Shown: positions 34,097 through 45,247, numbered from the stretch's first letter. The stretch is DNA of 64,000 nucleotides from Larix kaempferi (GCA_027924585.1 BSBM01000047.1:19965501-20029500), one strand, 5' to 3'. The notes: generated by a model not told the origin, from the sequence alone. Program-made: numbers and translations.

Positions 34097-35658
34097 TGTT
34101 ACAAGAAGCCCTAATTTAGTAGACAAGGAGAAATAACTCCAAGAGAAAGGCTGGTCACCTTCCTCTAGGGCTAGGGTTTAAGGGTCTCATTGATAAAAAC
34201 CCTAAGTTATCATCTTTTTACCAATTTGCTCTTGCTTGTACATGTGTAAATATTAGATTTCATGCTAGATTAGGTCATTTAATTAGGTCTGCAATTTTAT
34301 GTCTAAAACCCTAGAAAATCAAAAAATTATTTTTTCAAATTTTTGGCCTTCCTAAAATTTCGGCCCTCTCTCCTACAAATTCAGCCTGCCTTCTTTATCC
34401 CTAAAAACCCTAGGGCGAAATTTTAGGAAGCCCTAAAATCCCAAAAAAATAAAAAAATCCTAAAAACCCTAAAAATCTACCAAAAATCAAACCTAAAACC
34501 CTAAATCTAACCCTAAACAAACTTCCTATCCTCCTCCTTCAGCCCTAAACTCTTCTTCCTAGCCCTCAGCCTACCCCTCTTCCTCCCTTCCTCTTACTGC
34601 TGCATCCTAACAGTCCTGAACTGTCCCAAATCAGACCTAAAATACCTCCCCCAACCCTAGCATTACCTTCTCTAGGCCAGCGCTCCTTTCCCTTGCCCTT
34701 CTCTCCCTTCTAGCACCCCCTTGAAACCTAAAACGAGGTCCTAAAGGCCCTTTTGAGGTGTCCCTTCAAGCTTAGCTCTTTACTGCTCAAAATCAGACCT
34801 GCAAAAATGCTAAATCAGGGTTAATAAAATCAGACTTGAATTTTGGTGAAGTAAAGGCTAAAGTAATGTTAACCAGTGGACTGATATGAAGGATTTATAG
34901 GCTATATTTTTTTGCTTCATATATCAATTTTCCAGTCCCATAGGCATTCTTGTACAATGATGTTCTTTGATCATTGAACTAAGTCTGTTTTGCATTGTTA
35001 TTGGATACTTACTGTTGTTGTTATTGTTATACATTTTTCTACTACTGGTCAAACTTACTAGTTAATGCATATGTTAGTGTTTAATGCCTTGGCACTGTTA
35101 TATCTAGGTCACTGATATACAAGATCTGATTTACTCTCAATTATTCCATTTTGAATGACGTTACTGACTGAAATGCTAATCTAAAGTGTAAGTTATAAGG
35201 TCATGCAATAATAATACTGATATCATACCGTGACTTGGGCAATTGAATGCACTTATTGTTTGCTATTGGATGTTGAACCAAATGATAAGTGATATATGAT
35301 AAACTTCGAACCATATTATCGGCAACCTAACATGTGCATACTAATGGTTAGTGCCATACACTTGAACATTGCTTATTATCTCCATACCACAATACTTGTC
35401 TTAAACTATTGCCTAATTAAAATTATCTTTAGTATGTCTTCTTCATCCTCTACTTGACTCCATAAAGGCATTGATCTATCGCTTGAGGTTGTGGAAGGTA
35501 TTGTCTAGCTTAATTATTGACAAGTACATCGCTAAGGGATCTCCCCTTGGAGGTCAAGACACTCCAAAGAAGTCAAGGACTCGTGATCGAGGTGACATTG
35601 GGTCACAAGTCCGTACATGTGCTTACTGGGCACTGGCCAGCTAGTTTGCCCAGTAACA
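34097..35658 (+). repeat. Ty3-gypsy LTR, copy D, about 1.56 kb
   Basis: It opens TGTTACAAGAAGCC (or 19 bases earlier at TGTAACAAACCC) and ends TTTGCCCAGTAACA. It is uninterrupted and closely matches copy C, so C and D may be the two LTRs of one gutted element. No polypurine tract or matching target duplication was seen, so they could also be independent. Confidence 0.7.
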
Positions 35659-35965
35659 GCCATCTTGTTTATTTTGCTAATCATGATGATGATGAGATGG
35701 ATATGTATTAGGCTTTAGCTCATGTTTTACTTTCGCACATAGAACGTCATACATAAAGGTTGATCTTTTTTGTATATCCTCATCTACAAAGATTGATTTT
35801 GAAATTTGGATGTATAGCCTCATCTATCAAGGTTGCTTTTGGTTTTTGCATAATGTAATCATCTATGGGATTTAATTTAGAGATGGGTTTCCTTCTAAAA
35901 CCTCATTTATGTGTATTATTCTTATTTTCTTGCAAGATAACATGTTAATTAATATATATATATAT

Positions 35966-36179
35966 GGTCAATTGGATCTAGCTCGGGTGGTTGAGAGGAG
36001 GAACGTTATCCTCTCCACCTAGGTTCAAATCCCACTTGTAACATCTTTGCTCTTTGTGAGTCGATTTTTGACTGGGGCGCCTCATGAGCCAATTGTTGTT
36101 GGGGATGACGCAATACCAACAATCTCATTCTTGCTTACAGGCTTAAGGGTGGGACAGATTGTACTCCAAGGGAAAAAAA
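35966..36179 (+). mobile_element. tRNA-derived SINE
   Basis: TCTAGCTCGGGTGGTTGAG fits a polymerase III A box. About 35 bases on, CTAGGTTCAAATCCC fits a B box. The ~210-bp length ending in an A7 run at 36173-36179 is SINE-like. It lacks a tRNA acceptor fold, so it is not a tRNA gene. An (AT)n run precedes it. Confidence 0.6.
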
Positions 36180-36180
36180 T

Positions 36181-36257
36181 CGTGTTTCCTCTGACATACC
36201 CATTTTGGGGGGGTCACATTTCCAGGCATTCTCATTTCCAAGTTTCGTGCAGCTTAG
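36181..36257 (+). repeat. Partial copy of the 366-bp MITE found at 40512
   Basis: The text GACATACCCATTTTGGGGGG, then GTCACATTTCCAGGCATTC, ending GTTTCGTGCAGCTTAG, matches the right half of the MITE in the copia RT. It lacks the left half. Confidence 0.7.
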
Positions 36258-36984
36258 CTAACGATGTAAACAAGAACACAAATCAAGAGATATCCAAAGT
36301 TTCCAAAGTCTATAAGTCATTGTTCCCTCACCATCAAAAATAAATAATAATTTACCTTTTAAGGATACTAAACATGACTCGAAAAAAAGAAGAAAAATAG
36401 ATCTATTTTTTTATTTCCAAGTTTTTGGGAAACACGATAAGAAGAGTAAATGAGGTTATCGACATCAATTATCAACCATTTTTCTTTCTTTCATTTTGTT
36501 AATCAAATTCACATCTAACTTCATTAGTAGAGAACTACGAATGGGCCTTCTAAAGACTTTTTCAATGCCTTGAACACAAGATTTTAATGCTCAATATTCA
36601 TGGGAGTAGAACCACATAACAAGCCAAAGTCAATAGAGTTTGTCAATCATTCCAAGATGGAGTTTCAATAGTAAGCACTGAACAAAGAACGTTGAAAGGC
36701 CATGCAAACTTGTGTGGGCATTGTACCCTGCAAGTTGTCAAGATCTCGAAGGCTTGTGTGCAATCAGTACTTAACAGTGGGGTATGGCCAACAAGATGCG
36801 CCCAAGCCTAGATGCCTTTCCATGCAATTCCTACAAGGCCAAATGCAACTTCATGGTACCTAACATCCACCAAGTCAACAAAGAGGGTATTAGAAATCAA
36901 TTGCTAAGGAGCTATTAAACAACGGGAATATCAAGTAGGTTCCCATAGATGTGGATCTTGAGATAATCTCCAACTAGAGATTGA

Positions 36985-37580
36985 TAAGTATTTGTTCTCC
37001 AAAATCATTAGCTAGAACAAATAAAATTCATCTGTGGATGACACATCTCATTATAGTTGTTGAGGAAGGCATGGAATGGGCCAGAATCATTGACCTCAAT
37101 TGTCTATTCATTAAAATTAAATTCAAAAAAGCCTATAGTTGTGTGGAATGGCCTTTCATTTTAGCAATGTTTCAAGCACCAAGCTGCGGTCCATTTTGCA
37201 TGAGTCATCAAAATGTTTTTCACCAATGTTGTTGCTTACCTCACAATTAATGAGATCAAATCTAAGGTGGTAGGGTTTTCCTACTCCATCCAACAAGGCA
37301 ATCAACTAGTCCCAACGCTAAATGTCAAAACAGCTAAAGCCCTCAACTTCATGCTTACCTAGAGCTTAGAAGGCTAGTTAAGAAAAAAAATAGGAGCATT
37401 TCACTCCCTGAATTAGATTTGGGGCAACTAATCAATGGAGAATTCTTTCCTCGACATCAAAAAGGAACAAGAATCACCTGGCAATGCAGTGCAGTGCCTC
37501 AAGGTATTCAACTGCAACACATCCTAGGATCCAACATCCAACGCATAGCAACCAGAATCTTCTCAAAACAACTTTACTAG
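36985..37580 (+). pseudogene. L1-type LINE reverse transcriptase fragment
   Basis: A degenerate reading includes KKAYSCVEWPFILAMFQA and, in shifted frames, LTINEIKSKVVGFSYSIQQG followed by AKALNFMLT. This is the FDKAYD..W.F ... G.....F.....RQGCPL pattern of plant LINE RT. Catalytic residues are not preserved (QQGNQLVP for RQGCPLAP). It has multiple frameshifts. Confidence 0.6.
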
Positions 37581-37620
37581 TCTAGGAAACATTTTGACTC
37601 TAGGCACAAGGTGATAATCA

Positions 37621-38078
37621 CTCTAATACCATGTTAAACTTTTAAGTACACAAGAAAGACGAAGACATGATTGCAAATGGACTCAAACCAAAATATATGT
37701 TTTTATTACAATCGAAGTGCTAGCTTGTTATGTCAATGATTGAGTAGTTCCATTACTCGTACAACCTAACCACCTCATTGATAATTATTTATTAATTACG
37801 CCTCGCATATTATTATTAAAGTCACCATTACATGTACTCATTTTCATTGAGTTATATAGGAGCGTTATTCTCCAACATAGGGATAAAACCCATGGGTAAA
37901 AAGTTGGTGAGCTCCAAGATACAGCATTTACACCCGTCTATCATGGTTTCTTGGTAGATGATTTCTCATCCTCTTGATCTTGCTCTCATGCTCATTTGAT
38001 TCTTGAACTTTTCATGTGCTCTCATTAATTAAGAACTAAATGTGATGTGCTCATTCATCTATTTGTACTCCATTATAA
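37621..38078 (-). repeat. Minus-strand copia-type LTR with primer-binding site
   Basis: CTCTAATACCA at 37621-37631 is, on the minus strand, TGGTATTAGAG, a copia primer-binding site. TGTTAAAC at 37632 would be the LTR border. The LTR body is interrupted at 38079 by the large copia and continues to about 44611. A related copy lies at 45830-46056. A second, plus-strand site-like word (TGTTATCAAAGC) at 44612 makes the orientation uncertain. Confidence 0.4.
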
Positions 38079-38669
38079 TGTTAGAATTTGCACTTTAATT
38101 TAATTTAGTTAGATCTGTAAACTGAAAGACAGACAAGCACAGCAAAACACAAAAGACACAAGAATTTTCCTTGGGGAAACCATAAAGGAGAAACCCCACA
38201 ACTTCCCAAGAAATAGATTTGTCACTAGTACAATATCAATCAAGATGGAAAAACCCAAAATATAAGATGTCTTCTACAGCTCTCTCTCTTTCTCCTCCAG
38301 CGAACTTGTCTTCTCTCTCACTTGGTGCGAACTTGCTTGAGTGAGTGTGGTGTCCAAATGAGAGAGCAAGTCTCTCTATTTATACTTTATGTTTGACTGA
38401 CCTAATTTCCAATGGGGCTGACCTCACTTACCTAACTGGGCCGACCTCTCCTAGGGAGACTCAAAAATACAATTTACATTTAACCTTTGGGGAACTATTG
38501 CCCCGACTTACAATGGAGGTTTTACCTCGATATTCTAGTATGACCAAATACAATAATGACATCCCCGAACGGAGGAAAAACATCTCTGTCGGAGGTACAA
38601 ATAAAATACAATAATAATATAATTATAAAATACAAATGAATATCTTCCAAAGTTACATTTACAACAACA
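38079..38669 (-). repeat. 3' LTR of the minus-strand copia
   Basis: On the minus strand it opens TGTTGTTGTAAATGTAAC after the purine tract AAGAGGGAG and ends GCAAATTCTAACA. It is 591 bp. A promoter-like TATAAATAGAGAG lies near 38375-38387. Confidence 0.88.
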
Positions 38670-39050
38670 CTCCCTCTTAACTAGAAAGTTATTCTCTCGC
38701 CACAGTCATCATCACTCTGGACACAAACTATGGACAACGTCATCATCGTTGGATCATCATCGTCACTAGAACATCATCAACACTAGATCATCATTGTCGC
38801 TGTTGCAGCAATCCTCATCTCGTAGATAATTGACTAGTGACATCTCTCGAATCTATCCGTCATAAGAAGTTCTACAGAGCCAGCTCTTTTTCATGTTGGA
38901 TGCAGGCCTAGCTCTCATCTAGGTCTTCATCAACTCCACGAGCAAGCCATCAAGTAGGTACAGCCCAGGACCACACATTGCATTGCCACAGCATTCACGT
39001 GCATCTCCTACTATCATCTCATCGTATACAGATCATCTCATCATCACACA

Positions 39051-39390
39051 CGGAGAGCAGCCTAGGTGCACACCTCATGTCCAACAGACCACCTGCGTCT
39101 CCCACCTAATGGGTACAGCCCAGGAGCACCCCAGGTGCATTACGTCTCTCACGGTCAACCTGCGTCTTCAAACATGTGGATATAGCCCAAGAGCACCCCA
39201 AGTGCATTACGTCCCTATGGACCACCTGTGTCTTCCACCATGTAAGATATAGCCCAGGCGCACCCCAGGTGTCTTTATGACCAGTGGACCTACCAGCGTC
39301 TCCAAACATGTGGATACAGCCCAGGAGCACCCCATGTGCATTACGTCCCTATGGACCACCTGCGTCTTCCACCATGTGAGATACAGCCCT
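39051..39390 (-). repeat. Tandem repeat, five units of exactly 67 bp
   Basis: GCCCAGGAGCACCCCAGGTG-type units recur at 39118, 39185, 39252, 39319 and 39386. The unit shares CATGGTGGAAGACGCAGG with the 93-bp units of the sister element at 57537-57960. It lies between pol and the polypurine tract. Long frames on both strands here (for example 38983-39252) are repeat by-products. Confidence 0.9.
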
Positions 39391-39469
39391 GGTGCACCTA
39401 CGTCTTCTGGTCTCATCACTCCCTCTTTCAAGGAACACCGATTTGGATAACACTAAGCTTCTCTCTGAA

Positions 39470-40511
39470 GCACTCGAACTTCACTCTCGCTAATGGCTTG
39501 GTCAACACATCGGTTATCTACTCGTCTGTCGCCACATACTGAAGCTTCATTGCTCCTCTCTGCACCATATCCCGTATATAGTGATACTTGATCTCAATAT
39601 GCTTCGACTTGTCATGGAACATCGGGTTCTCAGACAACTTCACACAACTCTGGTTGTCACAGAAGATACAAGTCATCTCGAGCTCGAGATCAAACAAATC
39701 TAATAGTAGCTTCCAAAGCCATACTGCCTCACAACTAGCCGAACAAGCTACAACATACTTTGCTTCGGCTGTACTCAGTGCCACGCATGACTGCTTCCTG
39801 CTAAACCAGGAGATCATACCGGATCCCAAACTGAAGCAGCATCCCGAAGTGCTTTTCCTGTCTATGGCACTGCCTGCCCAATCCGAATTAACATAACCAT
39901 GCAGGTTAATCCTCTGATTCGTCTCATACTTGATCCCATACTCAATTGTACCCTTCAGGTACCTCAATATATGTTTTGCAGTCGTCAGGTGAACATGTCT
40001 CGGATCCGTCAGGAACTGGCTCAGGGTGTTCACAGCAAAAAATATGTCTGGTCTCGTGTTCATCAAATACATTAACAAACCAATCATATGCCTATACATC
40101 GTGGCATCAACTGTCTCTGAAGAAGCATCACTTAGTAGCTTCAAGTTCAATGCCATAGGTGTGGCCATTGCCCTGTAGTCCATCATTCCGAACCTCTTCA
40201 GAATATCCACTGCATACTTTCCTTGACCAAGGAAAATCCCATCCACACACTGCCACACGTCCATGCCTAAGAAGTAGTGCATCATTCCCAGGTCCTTCAT
40301 CTCGAACTCTATGGCAAGCCTTCTCTTTGTATATGCAATGAGCTCATCTTCCCCTGTTACAAACAGGTCATCTACATATAGTAGTAGTATCACTGGTCTT
40401 CCGCCCTCAACCTTGAAGTAAAGGTTGGAATCTGCTTTACTCTTGGTAAAGCCTGAGCTCATCAGAAAGTTGTCCATCCTATCGTACCATGTCTTGGGTG
40501 CCTGCTTCAAG
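39470..40511 (-). pseudogene. Copia RT (C-terminal) and RNase H
   Basis: On the minus strand, after the MITE, the frame resumes LKQAPKTWYDRMDNFLMSSG. It has LLYVDDLFVTGEDELIAYTK (catalytic YVDD), KDLGMMHYFLGMDVW, MNTRPDIFFAVNTLSQF, then RNase H with NSDWAGSAIDRKSTSGC, ALSTAEAKYVVA and DKSKHIEIKYHYIRDM. A TAG stop after YVATDE (39518) splits off the ITDVLTKPLARVKFECF tail. The long frame begins inside the MITE, which is an accident. This is the best-preserved copia domain in the window. Confidence 0.9.
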
Positions 40512-40877
40512 CTATGTTGCACGAAACTCCTAAAATGCCCACGTACCAGTACCGGAAACTCACGGAAACTCGGAAACTTCTCCAAAACTTCTAGGAAACC
40601 TCCAAGGGTCCATGAGCGGCTTGGAACCCATAGGAAATCTAAAAAACCCAAGTTTATGGAAAATGAAAACAAATTATCCTCTAAATCATTTTCAAACCTA
40701 CCTACAAATTAACCTCTCATTCATATTTTATTGTGATATAATGTGTTATTAAAAAAAAACTATATATAAAATTATATATACCGCGTTTCCCCCGACGTAC
40801 CCATTTTGGGGGGGTCACGTTTCCAAGCGTTCCCGTTTCCGAAACTTGTAAACGTTTCCACGTTTTATGCAACTTAG
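40512..40877. mobile_element. hAT-type MITE, 366 bp, inserted in copia RT
   Basis: The 8-bp target GCTTCAAG is duplicated at 40504-40511 and 40878-40885. The termini CTATGTTGCACGAAAC and (inverted) CTAAGTTGCATAAAAC match. Removing it and one target copy rejoins GLKQAPKTWYD of RT. It has no coding content. The interior is rich in GGAAAC/GTTTCC words that can fold on each other. A truncated relative lies at 36181-36257. Confidence 0.88.
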
Positions 40878-40885
40878 GCTTCAAG

Positions 40886-41590
40886 CCATACAGGGCTTTC
40901 TTCAATTTGCACACGAGTCTGTCTGTCATGTGTCTCGAATCCCAATGGTTGCTCCACATACACTTCCTCTTCAATTACACCATCCAAGATTGTTGTCTTG
41001 ACGTCATCTGGTGTACCTTCCATTTCATTATTGCAGCCAATGCAAGTATAGATCTGATGGAAGTGTATCTTGCTACAAGTGCAAATGTCTCCTCGTAGTC
41101 TATGCCTTCCTTCTGGGAGAAGCCACGTGCCACAAATCTTGCCTTGTGTTTTTCTATGCTACCATCTGCAACATGCTTGATCTTGTAGATCCATTTTGAA
41201 GTCACAACAGACTCCCCTATTGGTCTTGAAACTATCTCCCAAACATCATTCTTCATAATCGACCGGTACTCCTCGATCATGGCATCCTTCCATTCCTTCT
41301 TCTCTGCTGCTTCCTCGTAGTTGGAAGGTTCTTTATCAATGATGTCACATAGCAGGGCCACAAAGTTGGAGTATGGTCTGGGTCTCTTGCTTTCTCTATG
41401 TATCCCATCTGGAGCACCATACTTCTTTGTATCTTGTATTGCTTCACGTGCACATGCTGGTCTTCTCTTGTGGGAGTTCTTCTCATGAGGTGGATCTACA
41501 GGTTCTTGTGGTTCTGTTATGTTGCGGTTCTCCATAACCGTGTCTCTGGTTCGGGGAACTTCAATTTCTTCAGTGGGTAATTGTCTTGAC
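40886..41590 (-). pseudogene. Copia pol: integrase-RT linker and RT N-terminal part
   Basis: The reading starts EEIEVPRTRDTVMENRN, passes the linker PPHEKNSHKRRPA, then enters RT with NYEEAAEKKEWKDAMIEEY, VTSKWIYKIKHVADGSIEKH, KARFVARGFSQKEGIDY and RYTSIRSILALAA. Frameshifts occur after KWKVHQ (about 41000) and before the MITE. It joins RT at 40511 once the MITE is discounted. Confidence 0.85.
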
Positions 41591-42492
41591 TTGTTGTAGG
41601 TTGAGTCATTGTCACTTGTTCATCGGAACAAGTCTCAACATTATTCTCTTATAGGTGATGGTGCACGATCTTTCCTACAAGTCAAATTCAATTGCATGAT
41701 TAGAAACATTTCATAATTTCCAGAACAAATTCTTATGCATAAAGACATAGGTCACACAGTCATGCAACTATCTTAGCCAATTGCTTTAACACAACATTCA
41801 TCCATATCCCACATTCATACGGTAACTTTCTAGATGCCTTCCATCTCTACCAGAACATTATTAAGAGTGTGCACTACTCTCAACATGTCAGCAAAGAGGT
41901 TTCATTCTAGATAAGTAGCAATGGAATGTTGTACAGCACCATAGGCCACTTACCCATCACATGCATATTAGTAGTGTAGTGTTCATTAAAACGTTCTAAT
42001 ATGCATAATACACATCCTAAATCTAGGAACATAAGTATGTACACCACTGAACAATATCACTTAAGTAATTAGATATACAAGAAATGACAATTCAAATACT
42101 CATCTTTGTTTGTTTGTTGGATGGACTCCCTCTTGATCTTTGCTTCCCTGCAGGAACTACTGGAGTCTCTGACAGTGTGTTCTACTTCATCGTCTGATTC
42201 TAAGGACATGTGCCTTTCTTGCTTATAATCGAAAATGTTGAGCAAGTATTCTACATCGTAGATCATTTGTTCTTTGTACTAGAGTAGACTCTGTGTGTCC
42301 CTACTTTTGTAACTTAACCAATGCTGAGTTGGATGAGAGATTCTTCCATATTGAAATTTATTTGTTTTCTGGAATCCAACTTTGTAGGAGCTTCTCCTAA
42401 CACCTTTTATGTAATACTGAAAGTCATCTCTAGTTTCACCTTATGAGGTGGAACCTTCTGAATGAACCCTTGTAACTGGTTACCTTCATTCA
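41591..42492 (-). other. Region where protease and integrase should be; mostly foreign or decayed
   Basis: Right after gag, 42400-42480 still reads like the protease-integrase spacer of the sister copy (PPHKVKLE versus SPHKAKLG). From about 42380 to 41600 I find no integrase motif. A minus-strand 65-codon frame (42266-42069) is unrecognised. The integrase has been deleted and replaced by about 0.8 kb of unassigned sequence. Confidence 0.5.
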
Positions 42493-43368
42493 TTACAATA
42501 CATATTCTTCATCACTTGAAGAATCTTCTTTTGTTCTTTTGCTTGCGGGTTCATGGTTTTTAGCAGTGTGAGCATGATGCCTCTTCTTGTTGGTCTTCTT
42601 GAAGGATCCTTCATTTCTAGGACAATTTCTTGAGTAATGTCCCTTCTCATCACATTTGTAACATCTGATACTAGAGAGATCCCTCCTACATCCATGATGC
42701 CTTCTGGATCTTCTGTGATGGTGGTCCTCCCTCTTGTTGTGATTTCTTTTAGTATGAACAGTTAAAGCTTGGTCATCATTAGCTCCCATCTTCTCTTCTC
42801 TTGCTACTAGTTGAGCTTCTTCTTGGGTGCATTCTTCCCATAGTCTGTTGAAGGTGATCAGCTTCTTCCTGGCACATATTCCTTGAATGAATGAGTCCCA
42901 TGATCTTGGGAGACCATTCAAGGTGGTCATAACAATCTCTCCTTCTTCTACTTTGTCTTCAATCGCTTCAAGTTGCTCCTTGATTTGAGAGACCCTTGTG
43001 TAGTAAGATTGCATGGTCTCTGAGTGTGGGATCTTCACATTCTTGAGTCGGTTCCTTAGTGTCATCTTCTTATTGATGTTATTCCCTTAGAATATCTTCG
43101 TCAAGGCATCAAACATCTCCTTGGGAGTCTTCAGGGATGACACATGAGGGATGAGATGATCTTTGATGGAGTCTGCAATAATCCTCTTGGCCTTGACCAA
43201 GTTCTTCTTGTGGATTGTCTTTGCCTCTTCTCCCTTTGGTTCTGGAACCTCCTCATTGACATACTTGTCCAAGTCATTTTCTTCTAGGACAAGAGAGATT
43301 CTATACTTCCATGCTCGGAAGTTGTCAGCTCCTTCAAGCTTATCCTCAAGCTTGGTGTGATTTGTCAT
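42493..43368 (-). pseudogene. Copia gag with zinc knuckle, one in-frame stop
   Basis: It starts at 43368 (MTNHTKLEDKLEGADNF). The UBN2-type gag region includes EENDLDKYVNEEVPEPKGEE, SSLKTPKEMFDALTKIF, then a single TAG at 43084-43086, then MTLRNRLKNVKIPHSETMQS, LNGLPRSWDSFIQGICARK and the CCHC knuckle CYKCDEKGHYSRNC. It ends KEDSSSDEEYVL. Apart from that one stop (a GAG-to-TAG change compared with the sister copy) the 290-codon frame is open. Confidence 0.9.
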
Positions 43369-43934
43369 TTTGATATGAGAACATCAAATGGAAATAGCAA
43401 GGATTTGGATCTTACCAATTTGAGATGCCCAACCTAGTTTTGGAGTTGGCTGACCTAGGGTTTGTCAGAGAAACCCTAATTTTCCAAACTTGGAATTTTG
43501 AACTTATGTTTGGACAGAAAGATGCGCCTCCTCAAGGCGAGTTGAGAAATGTACTCCTTTTCCCAAATCTGTGGACAGAATTGCAAAATAATTGATGCCC
43601 TAGTTTTTCCCCCGGCAGTAGTGACAGGGCTAAAAATGAAAAATTCTCAGTTTTGAATTATGCTTTCACAGGAAGATGCACCCTCCTAGGGCGAGTTGAA
43701 TTGACCTCCTTTTCAAGCTGATCTATGGAGGAAAGTGCCCAGAACAGGAAGGCCTAGTTTCTCTCAGCCCCAATGACTGGGTCAAAAATGAAACTTCTCC
43801 AAACTGGATTCTGCTTCCTCTAAACGATGTGCCCTTCTAGGGTGAGTTAGCCTAGCCCTCTTTTCTTGATGATCTGTGGACTTGAACTAGGAAGCCCTAG
43901 TTTCCAGCTGCTGCAAAGTGCCTTCTTTCAGGAT

Positions 43935-43947
43935 GGCTCCGATACCA
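43935..43947 (-). promoter_or_regulatory. Primer-binding site of the minus-strand copia
   Basis: The minus strand reads TGGTATCGGAGCC directly after the LTR end at 43948. It is complementary to the 3' end of initiator methionine tRNA as in most plant copia elements. Confidence 0.85.
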
Positions 43948-44544
43948 TGTTAGAGTTTGCACTTTAATTCAATTTAGTTAGATGAAGATCTTTAAACTGA
44001 AAGACAGACAAGCACAGCAAAACACAAAAGACACAAGAATTTTCCTCGGGGAAACCATAAAGGAGAAACCCCGCAACTTCCTCAGAAATAGATTTGTCAC
44101 TAGTACAATATCAATCAAGATGGAAAAACCCAAAATATAAGATGTCTTTTGCAGTTCTCCCTCTTTCTCCTCTAGCGAACTTGTCTTCTCTCTCACTGGG
44201 TGCAAACTTGCTCAAGTGAGTGAGGTGTCCAAATGAGAGAGCAAGTCTCTCTATTTATACTTTATGTTTGACTGACCTAATTTCCAATGGGGCCGACCTC
44301 ACTTACCTAACTGGGCCGACCTCTCCTAGGAAGACTCAAAAATACAATTTACATTTAACCTTTAGGGAACTATTGCCCCGACTTACAATGGAGGTTTTAC
44401 CTCGATATTCTAGTATGACCAAATACAATAATGACATCCCCGAACGGAGGAAAAACATCTCCGTCGGAGGTACAAATAAAATACAATAATAATATAATTA
44501 TAAAATACAAATGAATATCTTCCTAAGTTACATTTACAACAACA
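43948..44544 (-). repeat. 5' LTR of the minus-strand copia
   Basis: 597 bp. The minus strand opens TGTTGTTGTAAATG and ends ACTCTAACA. It is very similar to the 3' LTR, differing by a few substitutions and a GATGAA insertion near 43981, so the element is fairly young. Confidence 0.88.
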
Positions 44545-45058
44545 TATACGTGATCATGCTTTAGTGATTTGATCAAACGTGATTCAATGTTGAGAAAGCA
44601 ATTCTCAGACATGTTATCAAAGCATTAGCGATGTTGGACTATAACAATGTCAGAGTTCAAAGCATTAATGATTTTGGGTCACAATTCATATATGTTATTG
44701 GTGAAAATCTTTCTATTGAGCACAACTGACTTTTTTTAGCAACTCTAACCCTTGAGTGGTTTGCAAAATTTTATTTCAAAAAAAGGGGTCATAAAACTCT
44801 TATTTTCCTAATCCCCTATGGTCCATGTGCTTCCTTGAATTTTTTATTGCAAGGAAAATATTTCAAACTGTGCATCTTTTGTTGAAGGGGGAGCTAGAAG
44901 AATTTGATTAAGAGTTTCAACTAATGGGGGAGCCTCTTATTCAAACTTCAAAAGATTGAAAATTTTTCTCCCCCCTGTCATTTTTACTCAAATTTAAGGA
45001 ATCAAAAGGCAATCGTTTTGCTATTGGCATCCTCGAAATGAGGGGAAGTACCTGAGGG

Positions 45059-45060
<2 letters not shown>
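44545..45060. other. Continuation of the older LTR-like repeat, then unassigned sequence
   Basis: 44545-44611 continues the repeat interrupted by the copia (compare 45975-46056: GTGATTCAATGTTG). The rest is AT-rich with no gene. Confidence 0.4.

Positions 45061-45104
<44 letters not shown>
45061..45104. repeat. (AT)22 microsatellite
   Basis: A pure AT dinucleotide run of 44 bases. A minus-strand YIYIYI peptide frame across it is meaningless. Confidence 0.97.
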
Positions 45105-45107
<3 letters not shown>

Positions 45108-45190
45108 CTATTGGGATGTTTTTCCCTATTTTGTTATCAGGTTTCAAATATAAAGGGTTAATTTACATTAAACATCAAAGTTATTTAAAC

Positions 45191-45247
45191 CATGATAGAG
45201 GAGTTCAATCAACTGATTGTTGAAGTTGATTGAACTCCTCTATCATG
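45191..45247. repeat. Perfect palindrome, 24-bp arms, 9-nt loop, at the hAT copy border
   Basis: CATGATAGAGGAGTTCAATC opens the left arm (45191-45214) and the right arm (45224-45247) is its exact complement. The right arm belongs to the hAT-derived sequence (compare TTGAACTCCTCTGTCATG near 21175), while the left arm has no counterpart there. It therefore marks an inverted join at the truncated end. Confidence 0.93.

Larger units (their letters stand above)
38079..44544 (-). mobile_element. Near-complete Ty1-copia element, 6.47 kb, minus strand
   Basis: Both LTRs are present (38079-38669 and 43948-44544), with a primer-binding site, gag, part of pol, a tandem-repeat leader and the polypurine tract. 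Flanks TATAA (38074-38078) and TATAC (44545-44549) are a target duplication with one mismatch. It belongs to the same family as 51900-58945. Integrase and protease are lost and a MITE interrupts RT, so it cannot move by itself. It sits inside an older LTR-like repeat in intron 1, opposite to none and parallel with the host gene strand. Confidence 0.88.

Noticed and set aside
35972-36035. tRNA gene
   Set aside because: A and B boxes are present, but no acceptor stem or anticodon arm could be drawn. It fits a SINE head.
39051-39390. CRISPR-like or satellite array
   Set aside because: Unit length is constant with no spacers, and it lies at the fixed 3' position of a copia element in plant DNA.
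39588-40341. Several plus-strand frames of 60-102 codons
   Set aside because: They are antisense shadows of the minus-strand copia RT and RNase H.
40512-40672. N-terminal extension of the RT protein (MFSFSINLGFLDFLW)
   Set aside because: This part is MITE sequence between target duplications, read through by chance.
44612-44623. Plus-strand primer-binding site TGTTATCAAAGC
   Set aside because: It conflicts with the better minus-strand site at 37621-37631 of the same repeat, and no gag follows.
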